DNA from: Novosphingobium aerophilum
Lineage (GTDB): Bacteria > Pseudomonadota > Alphaproteobacteria > Sphingomonadales > Sphingomonadaceae
Assembly: GCF_014230305.1 (NCBI RefSeq)
Contig: NZ_JACLAU010000033.1
Span: 1-35,665, forward strand
DNA: 35,665 nucleotides
Direction of reading: 5' to 3'
Part shown: piece by piece, positions 33,237 through 35,665 of the stretch
Numbering within the stretch: the stretch's first letter is position 1
Layout: every line of letters starts with the position of its first letter
Notes under the pieces: generated by a model
What the model was told of the DNA's origin: nothing
The model's database searches: none
The model's input: only the letters and a program-made list of their open reading frames with translations
Program-made: the position numbers and the translations under genes

Positions 33237-34091
33237 GTGCTCATCGCACTCGAAGACCGTAGTCTCCATTACGACCTCATGGGGCCGCCCGATGGCCCCG
33301 TGGTCTGCCTGGCGCACGCCCTTTCCGCCGACACCGGAATCTGGGCCGAGCAGGTGCCCGTCCTTCTGGCGAACGGCTGGCGGGTGCTACGCATCGACAT
33401 GCGGGGCCATGGGGGAAGCATGGCGGGCAAGGCCACGCTTCCCGGTGGCGGCTATACCATGGAAGAACTGGCCGGGGACGTCGTGCGCGTGCTGGACATT
33501 CTGGGCACCGATCGCGTCCATTTTGTCGGCCTGTCGATTGGCGGCATGATCGGCCAGATCCTTGGCCTGGATCATGCCGACAGGCTGGCTTCGCTGATGC
33601 TGTGCGATACCTCGCCCCAAAACATTCCCGGCGGGAAACAGGTCTGGGACCAGCGTTTCGCCGACATCGCGGCTGCCGGATCGCTCGAACCCCTGGCGGA
33701 CGCGACGATGGACCGCTGGCTTACCGATCGGTTTCATGGTGCCAATCCGCGCCGTTGGACCGAAATCCGCGCGACCGTCGCGAACACATCGCCGGATGGC
33801 TATGTCGGAGGTGGCCTTGCCATTCTGCATTTCGATGTGCGGGACCGCCTTCCGAGGATAGCCGTTCCAACCATGGTCGTATGGGGGGACGAAGACACAG
33901 GCACGCCGCCTGAAGGCAACCAGCTGATCGCCGACCTTGTTCCGGGAGCGCGCTCGCACGTATTTACCGGCGCGCGCCATGTTCCCATGGTGGAATATCC
34001 GCAGGCCTTTGCGCAGGTCATGTTGCAATGGCTGGATCTGAACAACCAGGCAGGGCTGCATTCACCCGCCGGGATTGCCGGCCCCGGCTGA
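33237..34091 (+). CDS. Alpha/beta hydrolase (3-oxoadipate enol-lactonase-like)
   Basis: A 284-residue cytoplasmic alpha/beta hydrolase resembling PcaD-type enol-lactonases. The oxyanion region is LAHALSAD (25-32), the nucleophile Ser100 is in FVGLSIGGMIG, the acid is in VVWGDEDTGTPP, and the base His in GARHVPMVEYP. It hydrolyses a lactone, ester or thioester; a LuxD-like acyl-hydrolase role supporting the LuxC/LuxE pair is possible, but the PcaD-like signature argues for ring-lactone opening. The start is GTG 33237 with a weak ribosome-binding site (GGGA, 11 bases). It lies 23 bases after the UGSC partner and 94 bases before P450-2. Confidence 0.88.
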   Translation: MLIALEDRSLHYDLMGPPDGPVVCLAHALSADTGIWAEQVPVLLANGWRVLRIDMRGHGGSMAGKATLPGGGYTMEELAGDVVRVLDILGTDRVHFVGLSIGGMIGQILGLDHADRLASLMLCDTSPQNIPGGKQVWDQRFADIAAAGSLEPLADATMDRWLTDRFHGANPRRWTEIRATVANTSPDGYVGGGLAILHFDVRDRLPRIAVPTMVVWGDEDTGTPPEGNQLIADLVPGARSHVFTGARHVPMVEYPQAFAQVMLQWLDLNNQAGLHSPAGIAGPG

Positions 34092-34185
34092 ACTTGGCTT
34101 CCTCAATTCGCAGATAGGCTCTCGGGACGTTGTTCCCCGGGGTGCCGACCACGATTTCCCGAAAACTTCCTTACAGGACAGAATC

Positions 34186-35466
34186 ATGACTGCTCTTATC
34201 GAAAAAGACTTCTTTACGGATCCCGATATCCTGCTCGATCCCTATGCCTATTTTGAAGAAGTGCGAAAGCTTGGCCCGATCGCGCAACCGCCCGGCAAGG
34301 ACTATCTCGTTGTCACAGGCTTTTCCGAAGCCCTGGAGATTTTCCGCAACGCGGCCGACTTTTCCTCATCAATCGCGCTGCAGAGCGCAAGCGTTCCACT
34401 GACATTCGAGCCCCAGGGCCCCGACATCAGCGAGCAGCTTGAGGAACATCGATCGGACATCCTTGGTCACAATCTGGTCGTGAACATGGATGACCATCCG
34501 CACACGAACATGCGCGCGCTGATCAACAGGCTGTTCGTGCCGTCGCGGCTCAAGGCGAACGAGCTGTTCATTAGGCAATATTCGGAGGAACTGGTCCGCG
34601 AGGCTATTGATAAGGGCGGGTGCGAACTGATCTCGGAAATCGCGACCCCGTTCGTCACCCTGGTAATCGCCGATCTTCTTGGCGTTCCTGCGGAGGATCG
34701 GCAGTTCTTTATGAACGTCATCAAGAACTCAGCGGTTCCGGGCAGCCTCGACAGCAGCGAAAACACCCACGACAGGCCCGACCACCCCTTCGTTCTGATG
34801 GGCGGCTATTTCTACAAATACATTCAGGACCGGATCGAGAATCCGCGTGACGACATCCTCAGTGAACTGGCGCAATCGAGTTATCCCGATGGCAGCAAGC
34901 CGCAGTTGCAGGACCTCATCGACCTTGCAGTGTTCATGTTCGGTGCGGGTCAGGATACCAGTGCCAAGCTGATCGGCAATGCGATGCGCTACCTTGTTGA
35001 TGAGCCAGGTCTTCAGGACCAGTTGCGCGCCGATCCCACGCTTATTGCTCCAATGCTCGAAGAAGTGCTCCGGCTCGAAGGTTCCTCCAAGATGACCGCG
35101 CGGCTTGCGCGCCGGGACACGGAGGTCGGCGGAGTGAAGATCAAGGCCGGCACGCGCATCGCTGTCGCGCTTGCTTCGATCAGCCGCGATGAACGACGCT
35201 GGCCAGAGCCGCACAAGTTCATGTTGAACCGGCCGGGCATCAAGGAGCACCTCTCCTTCGGACGTGGTGCACACACCTGCGCCGGTGCGCCGCTGGCGAG
35301 GGTGGAGGTGAGGGTTCTGTTCGAGAAATTCCTTGAACACACCTCGCGCATCACGCTTGACCCTGCAAGGCACGGCACGACCAGCGATCGCAAGCTGGAA
35401 TTCGAGCCCAGCTTTATCGTGCGCGGCCTGTCCGAACTGCACGTGAAGCTGGAAGCGAAGCCATGA
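34186..35466 (+). CDS. Cytochrome P450 (P450-2)
   Basis: A 426-residue soluble P450. I-helix GAGQDTS at 253-259, ExxR E293-V-L-R296, and heme loop F358-G-R-G-A-H-T-C365. It aligns to P450-1 without any gap over residues 1-370 with 225 identities by hand count (61%), so motif positions coincide exactly. The ATG 34186 is preferred over an upstream ATG at 34075, because AGGA lies 7 bases before it and its first residues match the P450-1 N-terminus. It is the last gene of the UGSC-type operon. Electron-transfer partners are not in this window. P450-1 and P450-2 may hydroxylate successive positions of the same compound or related compounds. Confidence 0.95.
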   Translation: MTALIEKDFFTDPDILLDPYAYFEEVRKLGPIAQPPGKDYLVVTGFSEALEIFRNAADFSSSIALQSASVPLTFEPQGPDISEQLEEHRSDILGHNLVVNMDDHPHTNMRALINRLFVPSRLKANELFIRQYSEELVREAIDKGGCELISEIATPFVTLVIADLLGVPAEDRQFFMNVIKNSAVPGSLDSSENTHDRPDHPFVLMGGYFYKYIQDRIENPRDDILSELAQSSYPDGSKPQLQDLIDLAVFMFGAGQDTSAKLIGNAMRYLVDEPGLQDQLRADPTLIAPMLEEVLRLEGSSKMTARLARRDTEVGGVKIKAGTRIAVALASISRDERRWPEPHKFMLNRPGIKEHLSFGRGAHTCAGAPLARVEVRVLFEKFLEHTSRITLDPARHGTTSDRKLEFEPSFIVRGLSELHVKLEAKP

Positions 35467-35584
35467 TCATCTGAATGGCGGCTGCCATTCGTATCCGTCA
35501 ATTCGCGCGAAGGCTTTCGGAGCAATGAAATGAATAACTGTCCCCCGTCAGCACCAATGGCACAGATTTGAGGTTGTGAATTAA

Positions 35585-35641
35585 GGAGGGTTGGGGCTTC
35601 GTCGCAGTGACGAAGGAACGAAGATGAAGCCCCAACCCTCC
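35585..35641 (+). promoter_or_regulatory. Long stem-loop across the IS3-like OrfA start codon
   Basis: GGAGGGTTGGGGCTTC (35585-35600) and its exact reverse complement (35626-35641) form a perfect 16-base stem with a 25-base loop. The ribosome-binding site AAGGA sits in the loop and the last base of the ATG starts the stem, so an mRNA read through from outside would fold over the start. This matches the known way insertion sequences limit transposase synthesis from neighbouring promoters. Confidence 0.6.
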
Positions 35642-35665
35642 ATGAAAAAATCGCCCGCCAAGGCC
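35624..35665 (+). CDS. IS3-type transposase OrfA, N-terminal 14 codons
   Basis: Partial gene, ATG 35624 to window end, 14 codons. It begins MKPQPSMKKSPAKA, and the frame stays open to the last base. Recognition as OrfA rests on memory of similar N-termini, so the family is tentative. Together with the IS630-type remnant at the left edge, it shows that mobile elements flank the gene set. Confidence 0.5.
   Translation, partial: MKPQPSMKKSPAKA

Larger units (their letters stand above)
35539..35665 (+). mobile_element. Left end of an IS3-like insertion sequence (cut by window edge)
   Basis: The ATG 35624 opens a frame reading MKPQPSMKKSPAKA to the window end, with AAGGA 6 bases upstream. I recognise this as the N-terminus of IS3-type OrfA proteins common in sphingomonads, from memory. 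TG at 35539 (TGTCCCCC) could be the element's 5' end, since IS3 elements begin TG. The terminal repeat was not verified because the other end is outside the window. Confidence 0.5.

Noticed and set aside
35473..35490. Hairpin GAATGGC-GGCT-GCCATTC after P450-2 as a terminator
   Set aside because: The stem is perfect but not followed by a T tract, and is only moderately GC-rich. It could aid mRNA stability but does not qualify as an intrinsic terminator.

Overview
The window looks like an accessory, catabolic-type island of an alphaproteobacterium, most likely a sphingomonad (Novosphingobium/Sphingobium type). This is inferred from the GC-rich codon use, the gene families (GH106 rhamnosidase, DUF1552/DUF1592 proteins, two-domain carboxymuconolactone-decarboxylase protein, paralogous bacterial P450s, many SDRs) and insertion-sequence remnants at both edges. 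It starts inside the C-terminus of an IS630-type transposase and ends 14 codons into an IS3-type OrfA.

Layout: (1) 109-3299, minus: P450-1, SDR and DapB-fold dehydrogenase operon. (2) 3418-3975, minus: TetR-1; 4138-4461, plus: small exported protein. (3) 4523-5272, minus: GntR repressor, divergent from a plus-strand run at 5426-14604 containing an aldehyde dehydrogenase, tandem-CMD protein, SDR, HIBADH-like dehydrogenase, SDR, exported GH106 glycosidase and exported HSL-type esterase. (4) 14615-19828, minus: four-gene operon in which every junction is a 4-base ATGA overlap: DUF1592-type c-heme protein, DUF1552 protein, exported VOC protein, and an exported protein with an Hcp-like N-terminal domain. 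A c'-type cytochrome is divergent at 19940. (5) 20404-26031, minus: tripartite RND efflux operon in which both the outer-membrane factor (in-frame amber codon) and the pump (one-base frameshift) are broken; TetR-3 is divergent at 26168. (6) 26853-27758, minus: SDR with a shortened nucleotide loop, divergent from a LuxE-like/LuxC-like carboxylate-reduction pair at 27895-30641. (7) 30645-31262, minus: TetR-2, divergent from a four-gene operon with a CGSC-type UGSC-family protein, its overlapping partner, an alpha/beta hydrolase and P450-2.

The most interesting structure is not a gene. A 21-bp palindrome of the form TRTGCG-N9-CGCWTA occurs four times, each time at a promoter or gene start: upstream of P450-1, at the 5' end of TetR-1, between the DUF1592 operon and the cytochrome c' gene, and between TetR-2 and the UGSC/P450-2 operon. 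TetR-1 and TetR-2 are paralogues, and the two P450s are about 61% identical by hand count over 370 ungapped residues. I infer one regulon that links the two P450 operons at opposite ends of the window with the periplasmic DUF1592/DUF1552/Hcp-like/cytochrome module in the middle.

A plausible overall job is uptake-side trimming of a glycosylated or esterified natural product by exported GH106 and esterase, followed by cytoplasmic oxidation and reduction (P450s, SDRs, ALDH, LuxC/LuxE-type acid reduction) and ring or chain opening. The substrate cannot be read from the sequence. No tRNA, rRNA, CRISPR array or phage structural gene was seen, and no gene-free stretch exceeds 300 bases.
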